From Pararhizobium sp. A13 (GTDB lineage Bacteria; Pseudomonadota; Alphaproteobacteria; Rhizobiales; Rhizobiaceae): DNA of 64,000 bases. Within the stretch, counting starts at the first letter, position 1, and every line of letters begins with the position of its first letter. The translations under genes and the position numbers were made by a program. The stretch covers positions 1,871,001 through 1,935,000 of the forward strand of contig NZ_CP149510.1 in assembly GCF_040126305.1 (NCBI RefSeq), given 5' to 3'. The notes beneath the pieces were generated by a model, which saw only the letters and a program-made list of their open reading frames with translations, made no database searches and was not told the origin of the DNA. Of the stretch, positions 36,020-44,827 are shown one piece after another.

Positions 36020-37504
36020 TCACGCTCCGGTGTCTTCCGCTTCGGTCCTGCGACGCCTGTTCTTGACGAGCTCGTAGATTTTTGTGAGCAGCGGCCGCTC
36101 CGAAAGAACCACGAACACGGTGTAGACAAGACCGCCGATCACCGCGCCGACAACGATCTGCAGCACCGGATTGGGCAAGAGAGAACCGGAAGTCTCGAGC
36201 AGGTAGCGAACGAGGAGCGCCATCACCAACGCCATCAGCATTGGACGGCTGCTGACATAGAGGCCCTTGACGAATGGCGTCCCGTCCGCGCGAAAGACCG
36301 CCCAGGAATAGGCCACCAGCGTCGCGGCATTGACGATGCAAAGCCAGATCATCGCGTCGATCAGCGTGCCAGTGCTGGCGCCATAGGCGACCGCGGCGCA
36401 GGTAACGATCGCGCGAATGACGGCAGACCAGAACAGCGCGCGGCCGTGCCCCACGCCTTTCAGGTAGGGAATGAAAGTGCTGCAAGGCGTCAGAATGCCT
36501 TTGGAAAGCGCAAGCAGTCCCAGTACCGGCCAAGCATAAGCCCACTGCTGGCCGAAGAGAACGCGCATGGACGGTTCCGCGAGCGCCCAAAGACCGAACA
36601 TCATCGGAGCGAGCAATACGGTCGTCACCTGTGTGCTGAACATCAACGCCTGCGACCGGCGCTGCTTGTCGTCCATCATGCCGCTGAAGGCGGGGAATAG
36701 AACGCCCATGACGGCCGAAAGCACGACTTGGTTCGGAATGCTGGCAAATCGGTTGGCGGCCGAATAGGCGCCGGCATCGGCAAGGCCCAGATAGCGCGAA
36801 ATGATCACCATCGGCGACTGGAAGGTGATGAAGTTGGCGATTTCAGAGCCCATCATGCCAAGGCTGAAACGGCTTAATCCGATGACCCGGCGGGGGTGGA
36901 AAACGAGGCGCGGCATATAGTGCGAGACGGCATACAGGCCGCAAAGGCGCACGAGTGCCGACACGAAAAGCTGCGCGATCAAGGCCCAGACGCCCCAGCC
37001 GAGAAGCGCCATCACAACGGCGACGACGGCGCCGAGCGATTCGGAGACCATGCTCCAGACGGCGTCCTTGCTGAAGTTCATGCGCCGGGCTAGCAGCGAG
37101 TAGGCAACATCCCCGCCGAGCTGAAGAGGAATGAGAAAACTCATGATTCTCAAGAGATAAGCGGCTTCTGGAGCGCCAAGCAGCGCAGCAAAGAAATCCG
37201 CATAGACATAGAGCCCAAGCGCCATGAGGCAGGAAATCGCCAGGTTTGCCCAGAAGACGGAATGGACCGTTTCCATCTCCTCCTCACGCTGAATGACCAG
37301 GGCCGAGGTCAGTCCCGCGCCCCCGATCATGGCCAGAAACTGAACAACGGTCAGCGCAACGGCGACTGCGCCGAACTCCTGCGGCGTGAGGATACGGGCA
37401 AGAATCGGCACGGTGACAAACTTAAGCCCGAATGTGCTTGTCTTGGATAAAATGCTCCAACCGACATTGCTCGTGACGGATTTGACGTTAACTGTAGGGG
37501 GCAT
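36020..37504 (-). CDS. exoT: ExoT, repeat-unit flippase (Wzx-like)
   Basis: 494 residues with 12 or more membrane spans, polysaccharide transport/MATE-like family, the same length as Sinorhizobium ExoT. Typical early sequence: GWSILSKTSTFGLKFVTVPI and LARILTPQEFGAVAVALTV. It moves lipid-linked repeat units across the inner membrane for polymerisation by ExoQ and ExoP. CAGGA precedes the ATG by seven bases. It is divergent from exoW; 115 bases between them hold both promoters. Confidence 0.92.
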   Translation of the reverse strand: MPPTVNVKSVTSNVGWSILSKTSTFGLKFVTVPILARILTPQEFGAVAVALTVVQFLAMIGGAGLTSALVIQREEEMETVHSVFWANLAISCLMALGLYVYADFFAALLGAPEAAYLLRIMSFLIPLQLGGDVAYSLLARRMNFSKDAVWSMVSESLGAVVAVVMALLGWGVWALIAQLFVSALVRLCGLYAVSHYMPRLVFHPRRVIGLSRFSLGMMGSEIANFITFQSPMVIISRYLGLADAGAYSAANRFASIPNQVVLSAVMGVLFPAFSGMMDDKQRRSQALMFSTQVTTVLLAPMMFGLWALAEPSMRVLFGQQWAYAWPVLGLLALSKGILTPCSTFIPYLKGVGHGRALFWSAVIRAIVTCAAVAYGASTGTLIDAMIWLCIVNAATLVAYSWAVFRADGTPFVKGLYVSSRPMLMALVMALLVRYLLETSGSLLPNPVLQIVVGAVIGGLVYTVFVVLSERPLLTKIYELVKNRRRRTEAEDTGA

Positions 37505-37619
37505 GTTAAATCCTGTGTGTCGATTGGGAGGATCAAGGCAGAGGAGAAGCGCCGAGGTGGGGCGCAGGCTGAGGGAGGAAACCAGCAACATCTTCTAGAC
37601 AAACCGCAAGGACGAAAAG

Positions 37620-38579
37620 ATGGCGAAATTTACGGTTATCATTCCTTACTACCAGAAACAGGCTGGAATTCTGCAACGGGCGCTGGAGTCCGTTTTCGCG
37701 CAGAGTTACCAGAATTTCGATATCATCATTGTCGATGATCAGTCGCCCTTCCCGGTGGAAGTCGACCTCGACAGCCTGCTGCAGGAGCAGCGTGCGCGCA
37801 TCAAGGTGATCAAGCAGCCGAACGCCGGGCCCGGCGGAGCGCGCAACACGGGCCTTAACAACGTGACGGCGCAAACGGATTTTGTCGCCTTTCTCGATTC
37901 CGACGACCTTTGGACCAAGGATCATCTCAAGAACGCCCACGATACGATGACCCGTTTCGGATCGGATTGCTACTGGGCTTCGATCACCGGCGGCGACGCC
38001 TTTCACTACCATTTCAGGGTGTCCGAACTGCAGAAAACCGAGACCGTAATCCGGCTTTCCGAGACCCCGCTGGTTCTCGAAGTTCCCGAATTCCCCAAGG
38101 TCATGCTCCGGGATTGGAGTTTCTTGCACCTGTCCTGCATGGTTATCGGGCGAAAACTGTTCGAGGCTCTCCGCTTCGAAGCGGAACTTCGTCTGGCGGC
38201 AGAAGATGTGCTGTTCTTTTGCGATTGCTCGATTGCGGCCGAGCGGGTCATCCTCTGCAACGACCCGGGTGCGGTGCGGGGAGAGGGCGTCAATATCTTC
38301 CACAGTATCGATAGTGATTCTCCGCAGTTTCTCACGCAGCAATTCAACACGTGGGTTGCACTCGATACGCTGGAGGGGCGGTTTCCACGCAAAACGGCGG
38401 AAGCCGCATCCATCCACACCTACAAGCATACCGCTAGAAAACAGGCTCTCTGGAGCCAGGCGCGGTTGGTCAAGCGGCGGAAGATGCCGCAGTTCAATCT
38501 CCTTGCACGCTGGGTCTGGCGCGATCCCAGACTGTTGCAAAGTGCGCTTCAGCTTGCCGTCGGCAAATTATCACGATAG
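37620..38579 (+). CDS. exoW: ExoW, beta-1,3-glucosyltransferase (sixth glucose)
   Basis: 319 residues, GT2 type, and very close in pattern to Sinorhizobium ExoW: FTVIIPYYQKQAGILQRALE, GPGGARNTGLNNV, FLDSDDLW and AAEDVLFFCDC. ExoW adds a late glucose of the side chain. exoV follows after 104 bases on the same strand, which fits the sequential action of the two enzymes. Confidence 0.93.
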   Translation: MAKFTVIIPYYQKQAGILQRALESVFAQSYQNFDIIIVDDQSPFPVEVDLDSLLQEQRARIKVIKQPNAGPGGARNTGLNNVTAQTDFVAFLDSDDLWTKDHLKNAHDTMTRFGSDCYWASITGGDAFHYHFRVSELQKTETVIRLSETPLVLEVPEFPKVMLRDWSFLHLSCMVIGRKLFEALRFEAELRLAAEDVLFFCDCSIAAERVILCNDPGAVRGEGVNIFHSIDSDSPQFLTQQFNTWVALDTLEGRFPRKTAEAASIHTYKHTARKQALWSQARLVKRRKMPQFNLLARWVWRDPRLLQSALQLAVGKLSR

Positions 38580-38683
38580 CCTTCGCAGGTGCAGCATTTT
38601 TTTGCTGTGCACACTGACATCCGTGACTGCACCGGCATGTCGTGTCATTTCACGTCCCTTGGCAATGCAGACAGGAGTTGGTC

Positions 38684-39634
38684 ATGGACCCGTATTACTG
38701 GGAATCGCAGCACGGAAACTTCGGCGACGATCTCAATCTGTGGCTCTGGGATTTTCTGATCCCGGGCTTTCGCGACGTTCACGCGGAAACCCTTCTCGTC
38801 GGCGTCGGGACGGTCCTCAACCGTGCGCTTCTACCGGAGGGCCGGCATAAGCTGGTGCTGGGAAGTGGCTTCGGCTACGGTACCTTACCGGACATGAGTG
38901 ATAAACGCGAATGGGACATTCGCTGCGTGCGCGGCCCTCTGACGGCGCAGAAGGTGGGCATTGATCCAAAACTCGGCATCATTGACCCGGCCGTCATGGT
39001 CGCGGAAATGCCCGAATTCAAAAACCTGCCGAAAAAGCACAAGAAGAGCTTCGTTCCCCACTGGGAATCGGCTGCCGCCGGCATATGGCCCGTCATTTGC
39101 GGAACCGTCGGCCTGCACTACATCGATCCGCGCGGCGACGCCAAGGAGGTCATTCGCGAGATTGCCCAGTCGGAATTGATCGTCGCCGAATCGATGCACG
39201 GCGCCATCCTTGCCGACGCGTTCCGCGTGCCGTGGGTCGCGGTCACGACGTCCAACAGCATCAACAGCTTCAAATGGAACGACTGGGCCCAGACCGTTGG
39301 TGTTACCTATCGTCCACGTCACGTTCCCGTATCAACCCGGGCCGAAGCGATCGCCAAGGGCGCGCGTTTCTGGGGCATTGGCTTCGATACGAGGCAACCG
39401 GCTCTGGAAGATCCGAACAAGCGGCAGATCGATGACAGCGCGATGGTTGCCGTGCGAGATCCCACGCAGACCTCGCTGCGTGTTGCCGCAAAGCAATTGC
39501 TCGCCGCGCCTTCGGCCCTGTCGCTGTGGCAGGCCGCACGCGCCACGCAGCAGCTGAGCGCCGATCACGTTCTGGCTGAGCGCAAGGAGCGCTTTCTGGA
39601 CGTCATTGAGAGCGTGCGCCGCGCCTACCTCTAA
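38684..39634 (+). CDS. exoV: ExoV, pyruvyltransferase of the succinoglycan side chain
   Basis: 316 residues of the polysaccharide pyruvyl transferase family (YYWESQHGNFGDDLNLWLW; later ESMHGAILADAF). ExoV adds a ketal-linked pyruvate to the terminal glucose from phosphoenolpyruvate, a modification needed for polymerisation in Sinorhizobium. The ATG at 38684 follows an AGGAG. The stop codon merges with a RIME-like repeat that follows directly. Confidence 0.93.
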   Translation: MDPYYWESQHGNFGDDLNLWLWDFLIPGFRDVHAETLLVGVGTVLNRALLPEGRHKLVLGSGFGYGTLPDMSDKREWDIRCVRGPLTAQKVGIDPKLGIIDPAVMVAEMPEFKNLPKKHKKSFVPHWESAAAGIWPVICGTVGLHYIDPRGDAKEVIREIAQSELIVAESMHGAILADAFRVPWVAVTTSNSINSFKWNDWAQTVGVTYRPRHVPVSTRAEAIAKGARFWGIGFDTRQPALEDPNKRQIDDSAMVAVRDPTQTSLRVAAKQLLAAPSALSLWQAARATQQLSADHVLAERKERFLDVIESVRRAYL

Positions 39635-39738
39635 TGCATGTCGCCCAAAAGTGTGCAGCGGTTTTGGGACAACGACATGCATAAGAACAAAGACCTAAAG
39701 CGCATCGCGTGAATCCGTTTTGACGCGATGCGCTTTAG
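39634..39738. repeat. RIME1-like element (two palindromes)
   Basis: First palindrome: TGCATGTCG and CCCAAAA (39635-39650) against TTTTGGG and CGACATGCA (39662-39681). Second: CTAAAGCGCATCGCGT (39695-39710) against ACGCGATGCGCTTTAG (39723-39738), perfect over 16 bases. About 105 bases in all. Two large palindromes in roughly 108 bases is the published description of rhizobial RIME1; identity is from memory, not a search. Confidence 0.65.
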
Positions 39739-39772
39739 TCGCGGCCGCACGATCCAAGGGCCATCAACCCCA

Positions 39773-39867
39773 CTGCATAATTCCTTAAATCGGGAATCAA
39801 TTTAAGGACAAAATTATGCAGCAGTTTCAAAATTCTACAGCGTCCTTTGCGCGTCATATTTGACGCG
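39773..39867. repeat. Second palindromic mosaic unit
   Basis: CTGCATAATT (39773-39782) pairs with AATTATGCAG (39812-39821), with an inner pair CCTTAAAT (39783-39790) and ATTTAAGG (39800-39807). A short CGCGTCA/TGACGCG pair follows (39850-39867). The arrangement looks like another rhizobial intergenic repeat joined to the RIME1-like unit, between the converging exoV and exoU genes. Confidence 0.5.
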
Positions 39868-39880
39868 GGGCGCGCTAGCC

Positions 39881-40894
39881 TCAGGCGGCAGTTGATGGCG
39901 GCTGCAGGAGATAACGCAGCGCGCCCGATCCGCCGAGCGCCACCGGCGCCGTTTCGGGCTGCCGGCGAAAACGCTCGGTCTTGTCGGCAAGGATTCCACC
40001 GGCAATCGCCGGGATCGCGGATGGCTTGCCGAGCGCGTAGAGCAGGGCGGCCTTCGGGCCGGATTGCCGCTTGATGTCGAGGAATTCCCTCAGCTCGTAT
40101 CGCCCGCGAATATGCCGCTCGTGCCTGCCGATCAGCGCCCTGGCCTGGTCGGAAAGGTCGGTCTGCGACAGGATTGCCCTGTCGGCCTCATAGAGCCGCT
40201 TCAAATCGATCGTACGATGGCTGCCGCTCAGCGAATTGCTGCGAACGACCGCGCCATAGCCGCAGCTGTGAATGATCTTGTAGCGCGCACCCTTCGCCAG
40301 CGCGCGGGCGTAGAGGTCGTAGTCCTCGCCCAGCCGCAGGCTTTCCTGATAGCGAAGCGTGTGCGCGTCCAGAAAATCACGCCGCATCAGCGGTTTAAGA
40401 AATCCGATCTCTCCACGTCGGACGCCACGCTTGGAGATATTGCCCTCGATGAATTCGCCGAGATCAAGAATCCGCGGCGCAGCCGGGAAGGTTTCAAGCG
40501 CAAGATGCGCGCTCGATGCCTTTTCCTCGTCGACAAAGGCTATGTTGTCGGCGATGAAATCCCAATCCGCCTGGGACAGAAGGCTTTTCAGTCGGCCGGC
40601 AAAGAAAAAATCATCGGCATCGAGGATCGCAAGCACGGGTGCCTTCGATAGCGAGATGGCGTGATTGCGGGCCGCCGCCGGTCCCCTGTTGATGTCGAAG
40701 CTCGCGACGCTCAGCCTGCCGGTCCCGTCATCCACTTGCCGGGAAACATCCGCGGTGCCGTCGCTAGAGCCGTCGTCAACGACGATCACCTCCGCGGTTT
40801 CAGGTTCCGCCAGCGCTGACTTGATAGCACGCCCGATCGTCTCGGCCGCATTCTTCGCGGCAATGATGACGCAGACATCGGCATTCGGTTTCAT
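39881..40894 (-). CDS. exoU: ExoU, beta-1,6-glucosyltransferase (fifth glucose)
   Basis: 337 residues, GT2 type: DVCVIIAAKNAAETIGRAI, EVIVVDDGSSDGT, RGPAAARNHAISLSKAP and LDADDFF. ExoU adds a side-chain glucose to the repeat unit. Two ATGs lie at 40900 and 40894; AGAGGA eight bases before the second decides for 40894. It converges with exoV across the repeat cluster. exoX lies upstream on the same strand. Confidence 0.91.
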   Translation of the reverse strand: MKPNADVCVIIAAKNAAETIGRAIKSALAEPETAEVIVVDDGSSDGTADVSRQVDDGTGRLSVASFDINRGPAAARNHAISLSKAPVLAILDADDFFFAGRLKSLLSQADWDFIADNIAFVDEEKASSAHLALETFPAAPRILDLGEFIEGNISKRGVRRGEIGFLKPLMRRDFLDAHTLRYQESLRLGEDYDLYARALAKGARYKIIHSCGYGAVVRSNSLSGSHRTIDLKRLYEADRAILSQTDLSDQARALIGRHERHIRGRYELREFLDIKRQSGPKAALLYALGKPSAIPAIAGGILADKTERFRRQPETAPVALGGSGALRYLLQPPSTAA

Positions 40895-41044
40895 GATCAT
40901 CTTCCTCTATCGCTGTCATGCCGAAACTAGGCCGGCTTTGAACAGGCGACAAGGCACGATGTTGCACTTGCGAAGAGTTTGCCGTCTTCGCGCTCTGCAA
41001 AAGGATACCGGAAATGGGAAATCAGGGGCAGTTTATCGGCGCGT

Positions 41045-41332
41045 TCAGGAGTTGAAGTGGCGCGGATTGTTAGGGACGCGAAGGGTTTTCGGCTCTTTGT
41101 CCTCGCCGGTCGATGCGGAAGCAGCGGAATGGCCCTGCGCCACTTTCCGGCGCCCCCTGCCTTCTTTTGTCACAAGCACCACGACGGCGACGAAGTATCC
41201 GGCCTGCAACAGAACGGCGCAGACCAGTGTCTGCCAGGCTGTTGTCCAGGCCGAGCCAGTCAAAAAGTAGGTTGCTATGGCAAAAACGGCCAAGCAACCC
41301 AACATGCTGACAAAAACACGTGGTGCAAACAT
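41045..41332 (-). CDS. exoX: ExoX, small repressor of exopolysaccharide production
   Basis: 95 residues with two membrane spans (FVSMLGCLAVFAIATYFLTG and TLVCAVLLQAGYFVAVVVLV), the pattern of the ExoX/SyrA family, followed by a basic and polar tail. In Sinorhizobium ExoX lowers succinoglycan output after translation, and the exoX:exoY ratio is what matters, probably by direct action on ExoY at the membrane. GAGGG precedes the ATG by eight bases. It is divergent from exoY, as in Sinorhizobium. Confidence 0.88.
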   Translation of the reverse strand: MFAPRVFVSMLGCLAVFAIATYFLTGSAWTTAWQTLVCAVLLQAGYFVAVVVLVTKEGRGRRKVAQGHSAASASTGEDKEPKTLRVPNNPRHFNS

Positions 41333-42164
41333 CAGGACACCCTCAAGGCTACGTCTTGATTTGCGCGCATCATGGAAAAAGCACCTTCTCCTCTTAGGCG
41401 ATTATTAACATATCGAACGTGGGCTGCAGATTCAACCGCCGCCGGGACACTATGTTTCATCTTTGTCAGAACCATTTACCGCATCAAATCTTAGCTCGCA
41501 TTTAAATTCATCTGTAGATTGCGCGATAACTGGAAACATTTTTGGTGTCATCGGACACGACGATACGCCCGTCGACCACCTTGCATCGCCGACCCGGTAC
41601 GACGGTCTGCAAATCAGTGCACGGAACAGGATTTTGCCACATTTCCGCCGTGCTTCCTTCTGGAGAAGCAATCAAAGGGAGAGTACTGTATTTTGCATAC
41701 CCAAAGGTTGCGGAAAAACAGCTTTATTGGTCAACTTTTGTTACAAAATTAGCGGTTTTTAATAAAAACATGTGCAGTGCAAAATAATGTTGCATCGCAA
41801 AAATTACGCGCAAAAAATTGAATACCTGCGGTATAATGACAAGAGCTCAAAGCGTATTTAAATAGAACGTAAACGATTAAATCGCTTTAAATAAGAGTAA
41901 ATTACGATTTCTTCTCAAGAACGTTTCAGTCAATATTGATTATTTCCTATATTTATCTTTGCGGTACGATGATATGATGCATTATAATCAAAATAATAAT
42001 CGATTTTTTAATTTTTAACTTAAGGGCGGACCCGCTGAGTCGCGAAATGCGGCATGAAATCTGCCTTTAAAAAACAAAATCTACCTCTACACTCTCTCGT
42101 GTAATTGATGCCATGCGCCCCAAGGGGACCCGACCAATCGCCAACGCAAATGGAGTTATCTCCC
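41333..42164. promoter_or_regulatory. Long AT-rich exoX-exoY regulatory region
   Basis: About 830 bases without a believable gene; short frames in 41450-41790 do not look like protein. The stretch 41700-42040 is strongly AT-rich against the GC-rich surroundings. A TATAAT-like box at 41983-41988 could belong to an exoY promoter, but no good -35 box is spaced with it. The region should hold the divergent exoX and exoY promoters and the sites of exo regulators; I could not assign them. Confidence 0.5.
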
Positions 42165-42845
42165 ATGAAGTCTGCGACTCGATCGGCAAGTTCGCCGTAT
42201 TTTACGACCATCGAAGCCGGGGCACACCGGCCGATAGGGGGAATATCAAAGAGGGGGTTCGACATCGTTGCAGCGTCTCTGGCGCTCATCGTCTTTAGTC
42301 CGATTTTTCTGCTTCTCATGGCCCTGGTGAAGTTTTCGGATGGCGGCAGTGTCTTTTATGGACACCGCCGCGTGGGTCACAATGGTCGCTTCTTCAAGTG
42401 CCTCAAGTTTCGGACCATGGCGCCGGATGCAGACAAGATCCTGCAGGATCATCTGCGCAAGAATCCCAAAGCCTATGAGGAATGGCAGGCGACCCGCAAA
42501 CTGCAGGACGATCCGCGCGTTACGGTCGTCGGCAGCGTGCTGCGCAAATTGAGCCTTGACGAGCTCCCGCAACTCCTCAACATCATCCGCGGTGACATGA
42601 GCGTCGTCGGCCCACGTCCCGTCGTGGAAGACGAGCTTGAGCTTTATGAAACATCGGCGGTCTACTATCTGAAGTCACGCCCCGGCCTGACCGGACTGTG
42701 GCAGGTCAGCGGACGCAACGATGTTTCCTATGCTGCACGGATTGCCTTCGATACCCACTACGTCACCAACTGGTCGCTGATCAACGATGTCGTCATCGTA
42801 GCAAAGACAATTCCCGCCGTCTGCCTGTCCCGAGGCAGCTACTGA
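42165..42845 (+). CDS. exoY: ExoY, undecaprenyl-phosphate galactose phosphotransferase
   Basis: 226 residues, the same length as Sinorhizobium ExoY and starting with the same KSATRSASS. An N-terminal membrane hairpin (FDIVAASLALIVFSPIFLLLM) is followed by the bacterial sugar transferase domain: KFRTMAPDADKIL, LSLDELPQLLNIIRGDMSVV and PGLTGLWQVSGR. It starts repeat-unit synthesis by moving galactose-1-phosphate to the lipid carrier. GGAG lies nine bases before the ATG at 42165. exoF follows on the same strand. Confidence 0.95.
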   Translation: MKSATRSASSPYFTTIEAGAHRPIGGISKRGFDIVAASLALIVFSPIFLLLMALVKFSDGGSVFYGHRRVGHNGRFFKCLKFRTMAPDADKILQDHLRKNPKAYEEWQATRKLQDDPRVTVVGSVLRKLSLDELPQLLNIIRGDMSVVGPRPVVEDELELYETSAVYYLKSRPGLTGLWQVSGRNDVSYAARIAFDTHYVTNWSLINDVVIVAKTIPAVCLSRGSY

Positions 42846-42923
42846 TCTCAGTCTTCAGCCTCGTGATACGCCGCTTCCGTCGTCACGTCGGGATCGGCTT
42901 TGTTAATTAAGTGAGGGATTTTT

Positions 42924-44198
42924 ATGAAAAGAAGTCTTTGTCTAGGACTTCCTGCCCTTGGCAAGCGAGCCGCAGGCGCGGCGCGCCTTTCCGCACTCGC
43001 GCTCGCAATCAGCGTTTCGGGTCTCCAGGTGGCTCTTGCCGACGATTACACACTCGGCGCCATGGACAAGTTGAGAATCCGCGTTGCAGAGTGGCAGACC
43101 GCCGAAGGAACCGTCAGGGATTGGTCTGCCGTCAGCGGCGACTACACGGTTGGCGCGTCGGGCGGCATTTCCCTGCCGTTTCTCGGTACTCTGCCTGCCT
43201 CGGGAAAAACGACGTCCGAGGTCGCCGATGAAGTCGGGCTGCAGCTTCAAAAACTGTTCGGCTTGCCGGACCGTCCGTCTGCCTCGGTGGAACTTGCCCA
43301 GTACCGGCCGATCTATCTGGCCGGAGACGTCCAGACGCCTGGAGAATATCCGTTCGCGCCGGAGATGACGGTCCTGAAGGCGGTCAGCCTTGGCGGCGGA
43401 CTGCGTCGGGCCGAAAGCGGTCAGCGTTTTGCACGCGATTTCATCACGGCCCAGGGCGAATCCTCCGTACGGATTGCCGAGAGAAACAGGCTTCTCGTCC
43501 GGCGCGCACGGCTGCAGGCAGAAATCGCCGAGAAGAGCGACATCGCCGTTCCCCCGGAACTGAAAAACGCCGCCGATGCGGCAAATCTCGTCGGGAGCGA
43601 AAAGGCCCTGATGGTCTCGCGCGACAAACGCTTGAAGCTTCAACTGACGCAGCTTGCGGAGTTGAAGTCCCTGCTGCAGAACGAAATCGAGGCACTCGGC
43701 AAGAAGTCCGTCACCCAGACCCGACAACTGGAACTGGTGATGGAAGACAAGGACCGCGTCGATACACTGGCGGAAAAGGGGCTCGCGCTGAGCGCGCGCA
43801 AGCTCACCGTCGAACAAAGGGCGGCAGATCTGCAGGCGGCCCTGCTTGATATCGACACTGCGTCTTTGAAAGCCAAGCAGGATGTCAGCAAGGCCAATCA
43901 GGACGAGACCAACCTTCGAAACGATTGGGATGCCCAGCTCGCCCAGGAACTGCAAAACACCGAAGCGGAACTGGATACGCTGGCTCTGAAACTCACCACC
44001 AGCCGCGACCTCATGACCGAAGCACTCCTGCAATCGGCCGACGCGGCGCAGACGCCGCAAGCCGGGGCGGTTGCCAGCATCACCTACTCCATCGTCCGGC
44101 AGAAGGATGGAACGTCAACCAAGATACCGGCGGACGAAGGTACCCTTGTCCTGCCGGGCGACGTCGTTAAGGTCGAGCCCATGGCTGTTACCCAGTGA
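42924..44198 (+). CDS. exoF: ExoF, OPX-type periplasmic polysaccharide export protein
   Basis: 424 residues. A long signal peptide ends near LQVALA. A polysaccharide export (Poly_export) domain follows (YTLGAMDKLRIRVAEWQTAEG), then an SLBB-like segment (YLAGDVQTPGEYPF) and a coiled coil (about 180-370) rich in Lys, Glu and Leu. ExoF is required together with ExoY for the first galactosyl step in Sinorhizobium, and its fold also suggests an export role. It lies 78 bases after exoY. Confidence 0.92.
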   Translation: MKRSLCLGLPALGKRAAGAARLSALALAISVSGLQVALADDYTLGAMDKLRIRVAEWQTAEGTVRDWSAVSGDYTVGASGGISLPFLGTLPASGKTTSEVADEVGLQLQKLFGLPDRPSASVELAQYRPIYLAGDVQTPGEYPFAPEMTVLKAVSLGGGLRRAESGQRFARDFITAQGESSVRIAERNRLLVRRARLQAEIAEKSDIAVPPELKNAADAANLVGSEKALMVSRDKRLKLQLTQLAELKSLLQNEIEALGKKSVTQTRQLELVMEDKDRVDTLAEKGLALSARKLTVEQRAADLQAALLDIDTASLKAKQDVSKANQDETNLRNDWDAQLAQELQNTEAELDTLALKLTTSRDLMTEALLQSADAAQTPQAGAVASITYSIVRQKDGTSTKIPADEGTLVLPGDVVKVEPMAVTQ

Positions 44199-44274
44199 TG
44201 AGGCCCGATTGGCCGATGATCCTGCTTAAACCGTGAACCGCAGACTATCGGCAGATCGAAGGAGAGGGCTTCGC

Positions 44275-44574
44275 ATGACTGAGACATCGGCGCGAAAACA
44301 CGGGCCAGGTCTGAACACCGATGGCGACGCAACTGATGCGGAGATAAACCGAAAACTGACCGAGCATTTGAGAGCGAACGCAATCAAGATCACGGCAGAT
44401 GCGGATGTGCTGAAACCGCCGCGACAGTCCGGCAGCCCTGGCCGGAGACCTGCCCTGATACCAGTGAGGGCCTTCGGCATGGCAATTGCCCAGATCTTCG
44501 GTTTGGTGGCGCTCGTCGTTCTCATGATCTTCGCTTCGATCCATGCCTACCTCTACGAAAAAGAGGCGAGGTAA
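44275..44574 (+). CDS. Single-span hypothetical protein downstream of exoF
   Basis: 99 residues from an ATG preceded by GGAGAGG. A charged N-terminal half (AEINRKLTEHLRANAIKITAD) is followed by one C-terminal transmembrane segment (AIAQIFGLVALVVLMIFASI) and a short basic end. In Sinorhizobium exoQ occupies this place. I do not recognise the family; the position suggests co-expression with exoYF. Confidence 0.55.
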   Translation: MTETSARKHGPGLNTDGDATDAEINRKLTEHLRANAIKITADADVLKPPRQSGSPGRRPALIPVRAFGMAIAQIFGLVALVVLMIFASIHAYLYEKEAR

Positions 44575-44827
44575 AGGGGTGGATTTCGACAGCCTGCCCC
44601 GTTTTCGGCTGAGTTGGTGCCCCATGTTGACCTGCGGGAAGAGTTAGCACCCGGTTGCCGCCATCCAGGGCGGGCGCGAGGGAGGCACTGGTTCTCTGGA
44701 TGCGGCCAAGGCGAGGCTGGCGGTTGCCAGTGGCAGCGACACCGCCCATTTACCCTGCTGAGAATTTGCGATACGCCCCGCGGAACATGCCCTTTGGCCG
44801 CCGCAACGTTTTGGACCTCGCGCACAC

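Noticed and set aside
41450..41787. Short overlapping frames in the exoX-exoY gap
   Set aside because: Atypical residues, no ribosome binding sites and location inside an AT-rich regulatory region.
44580..44827. Possible gene upstream of the ABC-F ATPase
   Set aside because: Frames on both strands are short and lack recognisable sequence; treated as intergenic.
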